Below, in pieces: positions 1 through 9,932 of a stretch of 20,604 nucleotides of DNA. The notes under the pieces are model-generated. The model saw only the letters and a list, made by a program, of their open reading frames with translations. It did no database searches and was not told the DNA's origin. Source of the stretch: Azolla pinnata (Eukaryota; Streptophyta; Polypodiopsida; Salviniales; Salviniaceae); the NCBI GenBank assembly GCA_037176905.1, contig JBBBWG010009402.1, positions 1-20,604 on the forward strand, read 5' to 3'. Positions within the stretch are counted from its first letter, which is position 1. Every line of letters begins with the position of its first letter. Both the position numbers and the translations under genes were made by a program.

Positions 1-466
1 TTACAAAGAGTTTATATTGTTATCTTGATTGCTCTTATCTGCTTGTCTGTGTACCAGACCCAATGGAATCTCATGCTCTGCAGATGAGGACACCTTCCGT
101 AACGTACTTAACGTTCCGGTTACAGATTGCTCGCTAATCATCTCGCATTTTATGAGGGAATCTCACATATACCTTACAAACGCCTCGAATGCTGAGCTTT
201 GATCACTTTTGTCGATTTCGATGATATGATCTCGATCGGAATTGATCCTCCTCGATCAATTATATATCCTCTAGTGTGCATCTAAATTGTTTGATCCTTT
301 TATAAGTCAAATTCCCAGGTCTCATGGAACAATCTTCTCTTTGGGGCGAGCTCGATACATGTGTGAAAGGGAATCTCTACCTGGAATCTGTTTGTTGGTG
401 GATCCTACAGTTACATATGCTTTTTCTTCATATTAGCACGGGTTTCCTGCATCTTTCATCAGCTCT
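1..466 (+). other. Upstream region and leader of the ferroportin gene
   Basis: No conserved coding sequence is seen here. The frame of the ferroportin start is closed by a TAG at 434-436, so the ATG at 467 is the first in-frame start. An upstream ATG at 324 opens a different frame that runs past 467; if the transcript begins before 324 and this stretch is not spliced out, it would be an overlapping upstream ORF that could limit ferroportin translation. The transcription start is not known. Confidence 0.5.
261..267 (+). promoter_or_regulatory. Candidate TATA box for the ferroportin gene
   Basis: A TATATAT run lies about 200 bp before the ferroportin ATG, which is a plausible distance for a plant core promoter with a leader of roughly 170 bases. 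Such runs are common in AT-rich DNA and nothing else supports the call. Confidence 0.25.
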
Positions 467-3400
467 ATGGAGGATCCTGAAACAGAGTCCCTTGTTGTCG
501 GCCAAGATAAACTTCGTTTCCTCATGTGTTTCTACTCTAGTCACTTTCTCTCCCGTTGGGGTTCCAGGTAAAAGACCCACAACTGGTTCAGAAACAGATT
601 CTTAAATTCTTATCTGAAGAATTTTCTGAAGAAAACGTGTTTAAATTCTTATCTACTACGTATAAGTTTATGTGCAATGCTGAAACAGATTCTTGTACGC
701 ATGTGTATATGGGGGAGTTGATGCAATATGTTTGTGGGATTTGATGGTTTGTTTGCGCTTGCATACATGTATTGTAAAGACTGTATATTGCCTGCGTATT
801 GCTTCGGGTATTCCTGTATATATGTGTGTGATGCGTGTTCATGTATTGTGGGTGTGTATGACTGCACGTCCTGTATGTATATCTGTTTTTTGTATGTCGA
901 TGTATTCAAGGGAGTGCACGTACGTGTTCATCCTTATGATAATGTAAATGAGAATTATATCGTAGGTATGCGATGTTAAGAAGAATGCAGATGCACACAT
1001 ATATATCAAGAAGAATGTATGTTTACGTACATAGATGCAATTATTCTAGAACATATTTGTATCTAAGAAGAACGTGCTTGTATGTATGTATGGATTCATG
1101 TTAAAAAGGATAATGTGTTTGTCACCAAGAATGTGCATGCATGTGAATTTCCTGAATGATTTAGAAACACTGAGGTTGAGGAGAAAACATATCTGGCACA
1201 GAATGTGGGAGTTTGGAGTCGGTCTCTTCATGATATCGGTTGTCCCTGATTCACTTCTTCTCCCATCTATCTATGGGCTTTCTGAAGACATGGCCATCGT
1301 CGCACTTGGAATCTCGGTGGGGAAATGGGTGGGTGACACGCATCGGCTCAAGGTGACGACACTTTTTATTTATTTCCAAGGAACATAGCATACCAAGTGA
1401 AATGAGTGAATTCTATGATGAATGCTGATTTGTGGTTTTGTACTACAGCTTGTAACAATTTGACCACTAGGGTTAATTTAAAACCTGCGATTATACAGCT
1501 TGTACTAATGGATTGCTGTTTTAACTTTGTTAAAACATTACTTCAACTCAAAATGTTAAGTTTATTTCGGTAAATTACTCGGGTTAGTTGAAATGTAGAA
1601 ATTAAAAACCAGAAGTTTTTAGCGTTTGAAATTAGAAATTTGTAGCGTCTGCCAAATTGGACCCATGAGACCTGTGTTTACATTTTTCTGGATGGGTGCT
1701 CATGTATGCACCTGTATACAGGTTTATAGAATGCATGTGGGGCTCAAAGAAAGCTATATATGCATGCGAGCATATATCTGTCGATATATATTTTATTTGT
1801 ATGTGCGTCTCTATGTACACATTTTCTTGTGCAGGCAGTACAGGTCTCTCTGTGTGTAAGGAATAGTTCAATTATGGCCGCTGCATTGGCTGTTGAAGTT
1901 TTACTGCGATTTCCAGCTTTTGCATCAGAGAATAATGCCTTCTTCATTTGTCTGGTTGTTTTGGTAAACCTATTTGGTGGAGTCTCAGCTCTAGCGGCAC
2001 TGGCGACAAATGTTGCTATTGAACGAGATTGGTAATCTATACAGTAAGGAATATGGGTAGAAGTTTCATATGCATAGCTTTGTTGCATTTCTTGGCTACC
2101 GTCCTCTGGATACAAACGTGTTCAAATGAAAATCCATAGCTTGTATATTCCAATGTAATCAACATCCATCATATCTTATCCAAGTCATGTTTTATTTTAT
2201 AGGGTCATTGCTATAGCTGCAGGCGAGCGGATAGCAACACTCGAAGAGTTGAATTCGGGATTGCGAAGCATTGATCTTGTCTGCAAGCTACTGGCTCCAG
2301 TTCTTGTGGGAATCATTATGAATTGTGTGTCAGTGTCTGCAGCTGCCCTCTTGTTATCAATATGGAACATAATTTCTGTAGGGTTTGAGTATATGCTGCT
2401 GAAGACTGTGTATTATCGGTCCCCAGAGCTCCAGCAAAAGCGTGGTATTGTCAAGTTGAAAGCTACTTCTGTAGATACTGATGAAGAGCCCACAGGGTCT
2501 GATAACATAAATCAAGTTCAAGTGCAGCTCAGCCATACATTGATGTTGCCTAGACAAAAGCATACATTTGACTGGATTTCAAGTGCTTATCAGAAGATTA
2601 ATCAACTGGACTATATCCAGGGATGGAGGGTGTATGCAAGACAAGAGATGTTATTAGCAGCCCTTTCACTTGCCATGCTGTATTTTACGGTGTTAAGGTT
2701 TGAATGGAAGACAACACCCGCTTAGGAAAAGGTACCCACATACCCTACTTTGTTTTTTGGGCATTTAACAGACACCGACCTGCAGTACAAAGCCACCACA
2801 ACACCTCTAGTTACAACATCATCAGTTTATGTCTATCCAGCTCAAATCATCTGAATATGCCTTTGATATGAATCAGACAAAATACCCATATTACTGTATT
2901 AAACTTTAGCTGAATACTGTATAAAATGGTGGCCACCAACTCAAGTGATATTCTCACAAATTTCATGATCACTTCAGAATGTTCTGATAAATGTCCAAAA
3001 GCAAGCATGGGTATGTGGGCATGTTAAGTAACTTCTCTTCAATGCTGAAAAAGTTTTAAACATGGCCGAGTTTTGTCTTTTTCTTCTTTTTCAGTTTCGG
3101 CTCATTGATGACAGCAGCGTTGAATTGGAGAGGGATCCCAGCATATATTCTGAGTCTCACACGCGGGCTCGCCGCTCTATTCGGGATCTGTGGAGCTCTC
3201 TCTTATCCGAGAGTTCATGCTCGTTTGCACACTCTATGGACAGGGCTTTGGTCTATAGTAATTCAAGTATGTGTGCAGAATTCAACCCACATATTTTCTT
3301 TTTGCAGTTAGGAAGAAATCAAATTCCTTAAGTAAAATCACGCTGTGAGCAAGTGATCACAACTTTTGGGAGTGTCTGCTGTGAATATAGATTTGTAAAA

Positions 3401-4502
3401 TCTTTGCCTGCACTTGGGCAGTTGTCATATAACAAAGATTATTAGATTTTGCTGCATATATGTGGCAGATTGGTAGATATATAAAGATTTATAAAATGCA
3501 TGCATGCATGCATTTATAGATGCATATATGGGAGTGTCTGTTGTGAATTACCTGCACTTGGGCAGTTATCATATAATAAACATTGTTAAATTTTGCTGCA
3601 TACATTTAACAGATTGATCGATATAGACATAGTTATAAAGCACATGCATGCATACAAGTATAGATACATATATTTTATGCCCAAATGCAAATAGCGCAAG
3701 TTCCGCATTCTTAATTCCGCTTCTTACAACACATTGCATATAGATAAAATATACATTTTTTGTCCAAATGCAAATAGTGCAAATTTGACAATTCTTAATT
3801 CCGCTTCTTTCTTTGTTATTCGGTTCATTTCCATGTCGAGCGCTAAAATTTGTAATCAGGAATGGAGCAGTGTTCTCGGATGTAGAAGGTTTCTGATCCG
3901 ATACTTTCTCGCAGTGGGCGGTTCTTTTCTTATGTGTGGCCTCCTGTTGGATTTTCGATTCACTCGCGTCCTCTATACTTCTTATGGCTGGTGTCTGCCT
4001 GTCGCGCTTGGTGCTGTGGATGTTTGATCTGGCTGTGCTGCAACTTATACAGGTACATGAGCAAATCTAATGTCATTTGTCTTGTGTTCTCTTTGTTTTT
4101 TCTGTTGCAAAAGTTTCAAAAACATTTGACAAATGGAAATGGTAGGAATCGTTGCCAGAAGGCGAGCAAGGAATCGTAGGCGGAGTCCAAAACTCGGTGC
4201 AATCGTTCATGGAGATGATGTCTTTTTGCGCCGGCATGCTCATCTCCAATCCAGAGGTCTGTGCTACTCGTCGGTTCTCTCGTACAATCAATCGTGTGCC
4301 TTTGACATGCTCTATTGTTAAAAGAACAACAAATTTTCCGTTGATGCAATAAAACAAATGGGTATTCTCTTTGCTTCAGGACTTTGATAAACTGGTCTAC
4401 CTTTCGTATGGGTCTGTGACGATCGCCCTAGTGTTTTATGTCATTCAAGTGTGCCGTGTTCATGGGCATTTGGAGCGTCGACTACATCCTGTTGAGTTCT
4501 GA
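467..4502 (+). CDS. FPN: Ferroportin / IREG iron-regulated transporter (SLC40 family), 8 exons
   Basis: Exons read by GT-AG borders and phase are 467-567, 1202-1352, 1835-2031, 2203-2697, 3095-3266, 3915-4052, 4146-4256 and 4380-4502. They join without a stop into 495 residues, close to the ~500-520 of plant FPN1/FPN2. The family is known to export Fe(II), and in plants also Co or Ni, from the cytosol across the plasma membrane or tonoplast. Family blocks appear in order: FLSRWGSRMWEF (28-38, first helix, Arg34 split by intron 1), SLLLPSIYG, AIERDW (145-150), RSIDLVCKLLAPVLVG (171-186), LYFTVLSFGSLMTAALNWRG (309-328), LWMFDLAVLQ and GIVGGVQNSVQS. The protein starts only ~15-18 residues before the first helix, so no transit peptide is seen. 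That argues for the FPN1/2 type and against plastid IREG3/MAR1. The residues that bind hepcidin in animals are not conserved. Intron 1 has a weak pyrimidine tract, so that junction rests mainly on the protein match. Confidence 0.94.
690..1150 (+). repeat. TG/TA-rich low-complexity tract in ferroportin intron 1
   Basis: Much of intron 1 is degenerate TGTATG, TGTGTA and CATGTG sequence with long alternating purine-pyrimidine runs. Open frames across it on both strands give Cys/Met/Val/Tyr-rich or His/Thr-rich strings, the signature of simple repeats and not of a gene. A shorter patch of the same kind lies in intron 2 around 1690-1825. The composition is the complement of the CATA/CATG tract at 10480-11425. 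Confidence 0.6.
3368..3675 (+). repeat. Diverged ~160-bp tandem duplication in ferroportin intron 5
   Basis: Copy 1 starts at 3368 and copy 2 at 3530, both with GGGAGTGTCTG. Shared landmarks in the same order are CTGCACTTGGGCAGTT, CATATAA, TTTTGCTGCATA, CAGATTG and a CATGCATG run. Copy 2 is slightly shorter and carries scattered substitutions, so the event is not recent. Confidence 0.85.
3680..3809 (+). repeat. Second short direct repeat in ferroportin intron 5
   Basis: A segment of about 46 bases at 3680-3725 recurs at 3762-3809. Both copies contain CCAAATGCAAATAG followed by ATTCTTAATTCCGCTTCTT. They are separated by about 36 bases. The repeat directly follows the larger intron duplication and ends about 105 bases before the exon 6 acceptor. 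Confidence 0.8.
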
Positions 4503-5892
4503 GGATGTTACTCACAACTACAGAGAGCCAATTTGGTTGAGCTTCAAAGCATCACAACATATATGGCCGACGTAATGGCCTATCGATAACTGCTGTTGCA
4601 GATATGGAAAACATTTGCAACTTGTAATCGCTACGATAAGAATACTGGTGTCAGCGCGATGGATTTCAGTCAAAAAACGCGAGTTTGAAACGTGCGATGG
4701 AGAGATTAGGACCACAGAAGAGGAGTTCCGTGCTATGTTAGGCATGATTGAAGGCTCTTAAAAATGCGAAAGATTTTCTAAAAAAAACCCTCTTGTAAGT
4801 TTGATGGAAGGGACATATAAATGCAATCATATGCAGTAAACCCATTGATCTATGCTCGACTATTTTGAAGTCGTCTCGAATGTAATGGGGCTCCTCTTGG
4901 TTGCCAAGTGTCAGGCTAAGCTCGTAATAAGGCCCTGATTGTAGATTGATGTTTGCGTAAGGCTATGCTGTTGCTTATACGAATGGTGTGACTTGTGATG
5001 TAATCTAGGACAAGTAACCTCACTTGCACACAAAATCTAATGGGATTGAAATAAGAGAAATAGGAAGAAATTCAGCAAGCGGACAACTATGGCAGAAGGT
5101 AGGCGTCTGTCTGGTAGCGAGCTCTAGAAACCCAGTTCGATACTGTTAAAGACAGTAAGATCGTCTCATCGGTAACAGAAGCTGGCAAATGCGACGAATC
5201 TTCTCGCTCCATGGCCGCATAATCCTGGCCTTCGGTATCATCGCATCGTGCTTTCAAATCGTTGCTCTGAGGTCTTCCCAGGTCACTTCTAGTGCTAGAA
5301 CCATCTCGATGCGCAAGATTACACATAGCTTTCCAAATGTGCCACAAGCTCAACAGATTTCAATCAGCTCAACAGATTTCAATCAGTAGAAATCCCATGA
5401 ATCTACCTTCTCTTGTATTGGCCATGTATTGTTCGATCATCGCGATCCCAAAAGGCGAAGTTTCTTGTGGCATTCCCAGGATTCATGCAAAAGGGAAAAA
5501 ACATATATGTTCACAAGAATTTGTATTGCTAATCAACATGTTGCAATCAGGAATGTAGGAATTGGAACTGCATATGTTCATTCAGAGCCATGGAGAATGT
5601 GCTGCTGATGGGGGGAGGGGGGGGCTGTTGAGGAAAAGGATGGAGACCCATTTCTGCAGATGGGACTGGATTTCGATGGAAGGTTTTCATGGTGACAGAG
5701 ATTCACAGGATCTGTCACAGCATGGACTTCTCCATCGGCTTCAACAAGAAGATGGATGCCCTCAATATCGCTGATGCTATGTACTGGAGTGGCTGCTGAG
5801 GAAAATATTGGGAGACCCATTGCAGCAGATAGGACTGGATTCCGATCCAGTGTTTTTCATGGTAACGGAAATTCGAGAATCCCTTCCCAAAC
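4503..5892 (+). other. Spacer between ferroportin and PPR genes
   Basis: The first few hundred bases are probably the ferroportin 3' untranslated region, and the last few hundred the leader of the PPR gene. I recognise no conserved protein on either strand. Short open frames, including one of 88 codons on the minus strand at 5087-5353, match no family known to me. Two direct repeats in the second half are listed separately. Confidence 0.5.
5349..5386 (+). repeat. Perfect 19-bp tandem duplication
   Basis: The 19-base unit CTCAACAGATTTCAATCAG occurs twice head to tail, at 5349-5367 and 5368-5386, with no mismatch. It is likely a recent slippage or small duplication event. Confidence 0.95.
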
Positions 5893-5900
5893 ATGGAATC
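5597..5900 (+). repeat. Diverged 168-bp duplication reaching the PPR start
   Basis: Copy 1 (about 5597-5730) and copy 2 (about 5768-5900) share GCTG(T/C)TGAGGAAAA, GGAGACCCATT, GGACTGGATT, TTTTCATGGT and AACATGGA/CAGCATGGA in order, offset by 168 bases. Copy 2 overlaps the PPR start ATG at 5893. Copy 1 has CATGGA at the matching place but no long open frame follows it. The translated frames differ between copies, so I see no sign that the repeat itself is protein-coding. Confidence 0.8.
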
Positions 5901-7872
5901 CTCTACTTGTCTCACCCATCCCGTGTTTCATCAGCAAGACGATTTCCTTGGAGATCGCGGCCGATTGTTAGACCTGATGAAATCTTGTGCCAGAAAGAAG
6001 GATTTAACGACGGCCAGAAGGATACACACGGAGCTCGTCCGAAAAGATCTTCTCCAGAAAGACGTGTGCTTCAATAATGCGTTGCTTGCCATGTATACGA
6101 AATGCGGTGCTTTCGAAGATGCTTGCGAAGTGTTCAACGATTTCTGTCGCATAAGAAATGTTGTATCTTGGAATGCATTAATTTCGGGGTATGTGCAATA
6201 TGGGCTTCCTCATAAAGCTTTCCATTGCTTCAAACAGATGGTACAGGATGGTTTTATTCCAAATTCAGTAACTTTTTCTTGTCTTCTAAAGGCTTGTAGC
6301 AGCACGGGGTCGTTTGAAATGGGAGAAGAAATCCATGACCACATAAAGAAGAATGGTTTTTTAAGGAAAGATGTTATTCTTTCAACGTCTTTAGTAGACA
6401 TGTATGTGAAATGTGGTAAGATGAAGAGGGCGCAGCAGGTGTTTGATGAGATGCCTGAGCGGAATATCGTGTCCTGGAGTGCTTTAATTGCTGGATATTC
6501 GCAACATGGTCTTCCTGATGAGGCTTTAAGATGCTTCAAGATGATGCAACATGAGGGCATTTCTCCAAATTCGGTAACCTTTTCTTGCTTATTGAAAGCT
6601 TGTCGGACGCACTCAGAGTTTGCTCTAGTCGGGGAGGAAATAGCTGCAGACATAAGGAGACAAGGCTTGCTCGAAAAAGACATCATCCTCAGTAACACAT
6701 TAATTGATATGTATGCAAAATATGGTTTCTTAGAAAAGGCGAGAGATGTTTTCCTAGAGATCCCAGAAAGGGATGTGGTGTCATGGAGTACGCTGATCTC
6801 AGGCTATGTCGAACATGGATCTGCGAATGAAGCTCTGAATTGCTACCGAGAGATGTGCAATGAGGGCATCTCACCGAATGCGTTCACTTTTGCTGCCATA
6901 TTGAAAGCCTGTGGGAACTTGAGAAATCTAAAGATGGGAGAAGAGATACACAACGAAATGACGAGGAAGGGATTGCTATCAGGACAGGACTCCACACTCG
7001 ATAATGCACTTGTTGATATGTACATGAAATGTGGCTCATTTGGAAAAGCACTAGAAATATTTGATGGGCTAAGAGTTCGAGATATTGTTGCATGGAGTGC
7101 ATTGATTGCAGGGTATACACAACATGGGCTCAGTATCGAAGCATTATCATGTTTTTCGAGAATGCAAAGTGAAGGGCTTTCTCCCAATGGTTTCACATTT
7201 TCTTGTGTTCTAAAAGCTTGTGCTTCTGTTGGTGCTATTGAAGTGGGAGAAGAGATCCATGATAAGGTAAATGAAGAGGGTTTATTACGTGAGAATACTA
7301 TTCTTGGCACTGCATTAGTGGACATGTATGCAAAGTGTGGTGTGCTAGAGAGAGCACACGAAGTGTTTGGACAGCTTCACATACGAAATACCACGTCTTG
7401 GAATGCATTGATTTCTGGATATGCTCAAGTGGGTGACACAAAGGACGTATTAAAGCTGTTTAGCAAAATGGTTTCAGAAGGTATCGTGCCCGATGTTATT
7501 ACGATCCTTGTAATTATGACTACATTTTGTCATGGAGGTTTAGTGGAGGAAGGGCAAATGTTCTTCCATGACATGTGTCATGTGTACCATTTCGCCCCAA
7601 CCGCAGAACACAATGCATGCATGGTGGATCTCTTTACTCAGGCCGGTTGCTTTGATAAAGCTCTTATGGTAATTGAAAATGCATCGTCTCTTGATCGCCT
7701 TCCACTGTGGCTGGCGCTTTTAACTGCTTGTTGCAGGTGGAAGTATCTCGATCTTGGAAAACTTGCTTTTCACAAATCAATAGAGCTTGATGCCAGATGT
7801 CATACTGCATATGTCAGCATGGGGAATCTATATGCATTTGTAAGCAATAATAGCCTTGTGAAAAACTGTTGA
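5893..7872 (+). CDS. PLS-class pentatricopeptide repeat protein, ends within E2 motif, no DYW domain
   Basis: This intronless gene encodes 659 residues. PPR proteins of this class bind single-stranded organelle RNA and usually specify C-to-U editing or processing sites in mitochondria or plastids. A partial L and S motif at about 24-88 are followed by very regular P-L-S triplets. The P-motif tryptophans (VSW/VAW/TSW) fall at residues 93, 195, 298, 401 and 503, a period of 102-103. S motifs carry LVDMYxKCG or close variants. The last triplet (P2-L2-S2) leads into an E1 motif (about 604-637, LWLALLTACC). The protein then stops 22 residues into E2, after GNLYAFVSNNSLVKNC. No E+ or DYW deaminase domain is present. 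A GTAAGC donor-like site lies at 7840 in E2, but I found no matching downstream exon. No clear transit peptide is visible, because the N-terminus is short and includes acidic residues. A functional, trans-acting, short-form protein or a decaying copy are both possible. Confidence 0.94.
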   Translation: MESSTCLTHPVFHQQDDFLGDRGRLLDLMKSCARKKDLTTARRIHTELVRKDLLQKDVCFNNALLAMYTKCGAFEDACEVFNDFCRIRNVVSWNALISGYVQYGLPHKAFHCFKQMVQDGFIPNSVTFSCLLKACSSTGSFEMGEEIHDHIKKNGFLRKDVILSTSLVDMYVKCGKMKRAQQVFDEMPERNIVSWSALIAGYSQHGLPDEALRCFKMMQHEGISPNSVTFSCLLKACRTHSEFALVGEEIAADIRRQGLLEKDIILSNTLIDMYAKYGFLEKARDVFLEIPERDVVSWSTLISGYVEHGSANEALNCYREMCNEGISPNAFTFAAILKACGNLRNLKMGEEIHNEMTRKGLLSGQDSTLDNALVDMYMKCGSFGKALEIFDGLRVRDIVAWSALIAGYTQHGLSIEALSCFSRMQSEGLSPNGFTFSCVLKACASVGAIEVGEEIHDKVNEEGLLRENTILGTALVDMYAKCGVLERAHEVFGQLHIRNTTSWNALISGYAQVGDTKDVLKLFSKMVSEGIVPDVITILVIMTTFCHGGLVEEGQMFFHDMCHVYHFAPTAEHNACMVDLFTQAGCFDKALMVIENASSLDRLPLWLALLTACCRWKYLDLGKLAFHKSIELDARCHTAYVSMGNLYAFVSNNSLVKNC

Positions 7873-8838
7873 ATTTGAAACCCCTGATAGAACAATGTTG
7901 TGCATTGAACTAGTAATGTACATCCATGTGGTGCACCCTACTTTTGAAAGCTATGGCTACCTAGATTGACATTTCTGTAAATATCATCAGAGAAGAAGGG
8001 TATGGAGGTTGGTATCTTCAAAGAACATATTTAGTGGCGTTCTTAGGTGTCAAGCCCATGAACTAAGAACATCGAAATTTTGATTCGGAAGCATTATGAA
8101 TGTTGTGTTTCACTGGTTTTATCTTACGTTTGCAATGGGATTGCAACGAGAAGCAACAGTGAATCTGTCAAGTCAACACCCGAGTAATGATTATATGCGC
8201 AACTTGGATGCTAGTGAATTTGGTGATCTTTTTTATTTCGGTTTGCTGGCTTTTGCCTCGTCAACTAATGTAAGGGACAATATGTGTTTTGAATGCACCA
8301 AGAATTGTCGCAACATTAAGATCCAAGGAAGAACACGATTGGATTCAGGACAAGTAATCATTCGCTTAAAAAGAAATGAATGGAATGCTGTTTTGAATGC
8401 CAATGGGCCGATGGCAAGATCCAGTTAAATGAAAAGATTAACTATAAAACTTGTTGTAGCGGATACATGGGCAATACAGGAATTGAATGGCGAGTTTCTT
8501 GCTAAAGGATGGAAGAAGCTCTGGGGATAGGAACAGAATCGCTGCTTTATCACAAACTGCTACTTGTACAGGAGCTTGGTTGCATTGCTGATTCCAAACA
8601 AAAAGCATAGAAACTGCGCTGCAATCGGTTGAAGCTGAAAGTTGTTTGACAGAATACAGAAGCTTGGTGGGTATGTGTTAGTTCCATTGTGGAAGGCCAG
8701 ATGCTCCGGTATAAGCGCATCTAAATGAGAATGCCAATGTCTCATTAAGAGTTGATCAACATGTTTAAGACCATTCAATTGTCAGATCGGAGTTCTGTGG
8801 AGAGTTGTCAGTACACCAGCGAACCAGCATGCTTTTCT
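7873..8838 (+). other. Spacer downstream of the PPR gene
   Basis: The start is presumably the PPR 3' untranslated region. I looked for a remainder of the E2, E+ or DYW domain and saw none. A 110-codon open frame at 8096-8428 resembles no family I know and has no splice or neighbour support. I see no other feature. Confidence 0.5.
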
Positions 8839-9660
8839 AAACAGCTCTCCATTTCCAAATCTGTAACTGTCTTCAATCTAACATCGGTTAACTCTGAGAT
8901 TTCTCAAGTGAAGGCTTCTTCTTTCTTTATGGATTTCTTCGTGAAATCAGAAAGAAGCTTGAAAAGAAAATGTGCAAGGCCATGCAATTTCAATGCAAAT
9001 GTGTGGTTCTAGCTTGAATTTGGCATTAATAGAAAAAAGGGAGAAAAGGTTGCTGCTTCAGATTCAATGACTGATTGATTAACAACAGCTCTAATCATCC
9101 ATACTGGCATCATCATTCAGTATTTGCAAAAGATGAAGCATAACAGCTCTCCGTGATTTCAAATCTCTAAAATCTCTAACCATCTTCGATCCAACATCGG
9201 TAACTCTGAGATTGCTGAAGTTTGCAGCTTCTTCTTTGTGGAATTTCTTCATGAAATCAGAAAGAAGCTTGACAAGAAGATGTGCAGGTCAATTTCAATG
9301 CAAATGTGTTTTTCTAGCTTGATTTGGCATAAAGAAAAAACAGGTAAAAAATGGTCGCTGCTTTGGAGCCATAATCATCCATAGCGGCATCATCATACGG
9401 TATTTGCAAATATGAAGCATAACAGCTCTCCATCATTTCAAATCTCTAAAATCTCTAACCGCCTTCGATCCAACATCGGTGTAACTCTGAGATCTCTCCA
9501 AGTTTACAACGTCTTCATTATTTTATGGATCTCTTCATGAAAAAATCAGAATGAAGCTTGAAAAGAAAATGTTAAATTTCGACGCAAAATGTGTGTTTCT
9601 AGCTTGATTCGGCATGAAAAAAAAAAAACAAGACAAAAATGGCAGATTCAATGATTAAAC
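8839..9660 (+). repeat. Three tandem copies of a ~240-300 bp unit
   Basis: Copies begin at 8839, 9142 and 9421 with AACAGCTCTCC, and a degenerate fourth start lies near 9660. Each copy contains, in order, AAATCT, CAACATCGGT, AACTCTGAGAT, TCTTCATGAAA or a close variant, a TCAGAAAGAAGCTTG-like block, and TTCTAGCTTGA followed by GGCAT. The first two copies end with a CATCC/GGCATCATCAT/TATTTGCAAA module; the third runs into a decayed remnant. Indels break any shared reading frame, so this is a tandem DNA repeat and not a repeated protein. Confidence 0.9.
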
Positions 9661-9763
9661 ATCAGCTCTCATGTAGTATCTGCGAATCTGGAGCATCATT
9701 CGAACTCATCAGGTCGAGATCTTACATGTAAGAAAATAGTCGACAGACGGCCACAATCATCCA

Positions 9764-9932
9764 TATCGGCATCATCGGAGATGGCATTTGCCGATTAATA
9801 TGGAGCATGATTTGAGCTCATATCGGCATCATCATACAACAGTTTGCAGATTAATATGGAGCATGATTTGAACTCATACTGGCATCATTAATACAACGTT
9901 TTGTGAATCAATATGGAGCATGATTTGAGCTC
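9764..9932 (+). repeat. Three 56-57 bp tandem copies derived from the end of the larger unit
   Basis: Units at 9764-9820, 9821-9876 and 9877-9932 each read TA(T)C(G/T)GGCATCAT, then TTTG, then AATATGGAGCATGATTTGA(G/A)CTCAT. The first part matches the GGCATCATCAT/TTTGCAAA/GAAGCAT module that ends the first two larger repeat copies just upstream. It appears that this sub-part was amplified on its own. Confidence 0.88.

Noticed and set aside
1074..1201. In-frame open sequence before ferroportin exon 2 as coding
   Set aside because: Its residues do not match the family. The true upstream residues FLSRWGS are found at 545-565 with a clean donor.
5087..5389. Small genes on either strand upstream of the PPR gene
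   Set aside because: The frames overlap each other, match nothing known and include the 19-bp tandem duplication.
6210..7325. Long minus-strand open frames under the PPR gene
   Set aside because: They are antisense shadows of the repeated PPR codons.
8096..8428. 110-codon open frame after the PPR gene
   Set aside because: No recognisable domain, no codon or context support, and no match to the missing E2/DYW part.
8752..9012. 86-codon open frame
   Set aside because: It lies mostly in copy 1 of the tandem repeat. The other copies break the frame, so it is not under protein constraint.
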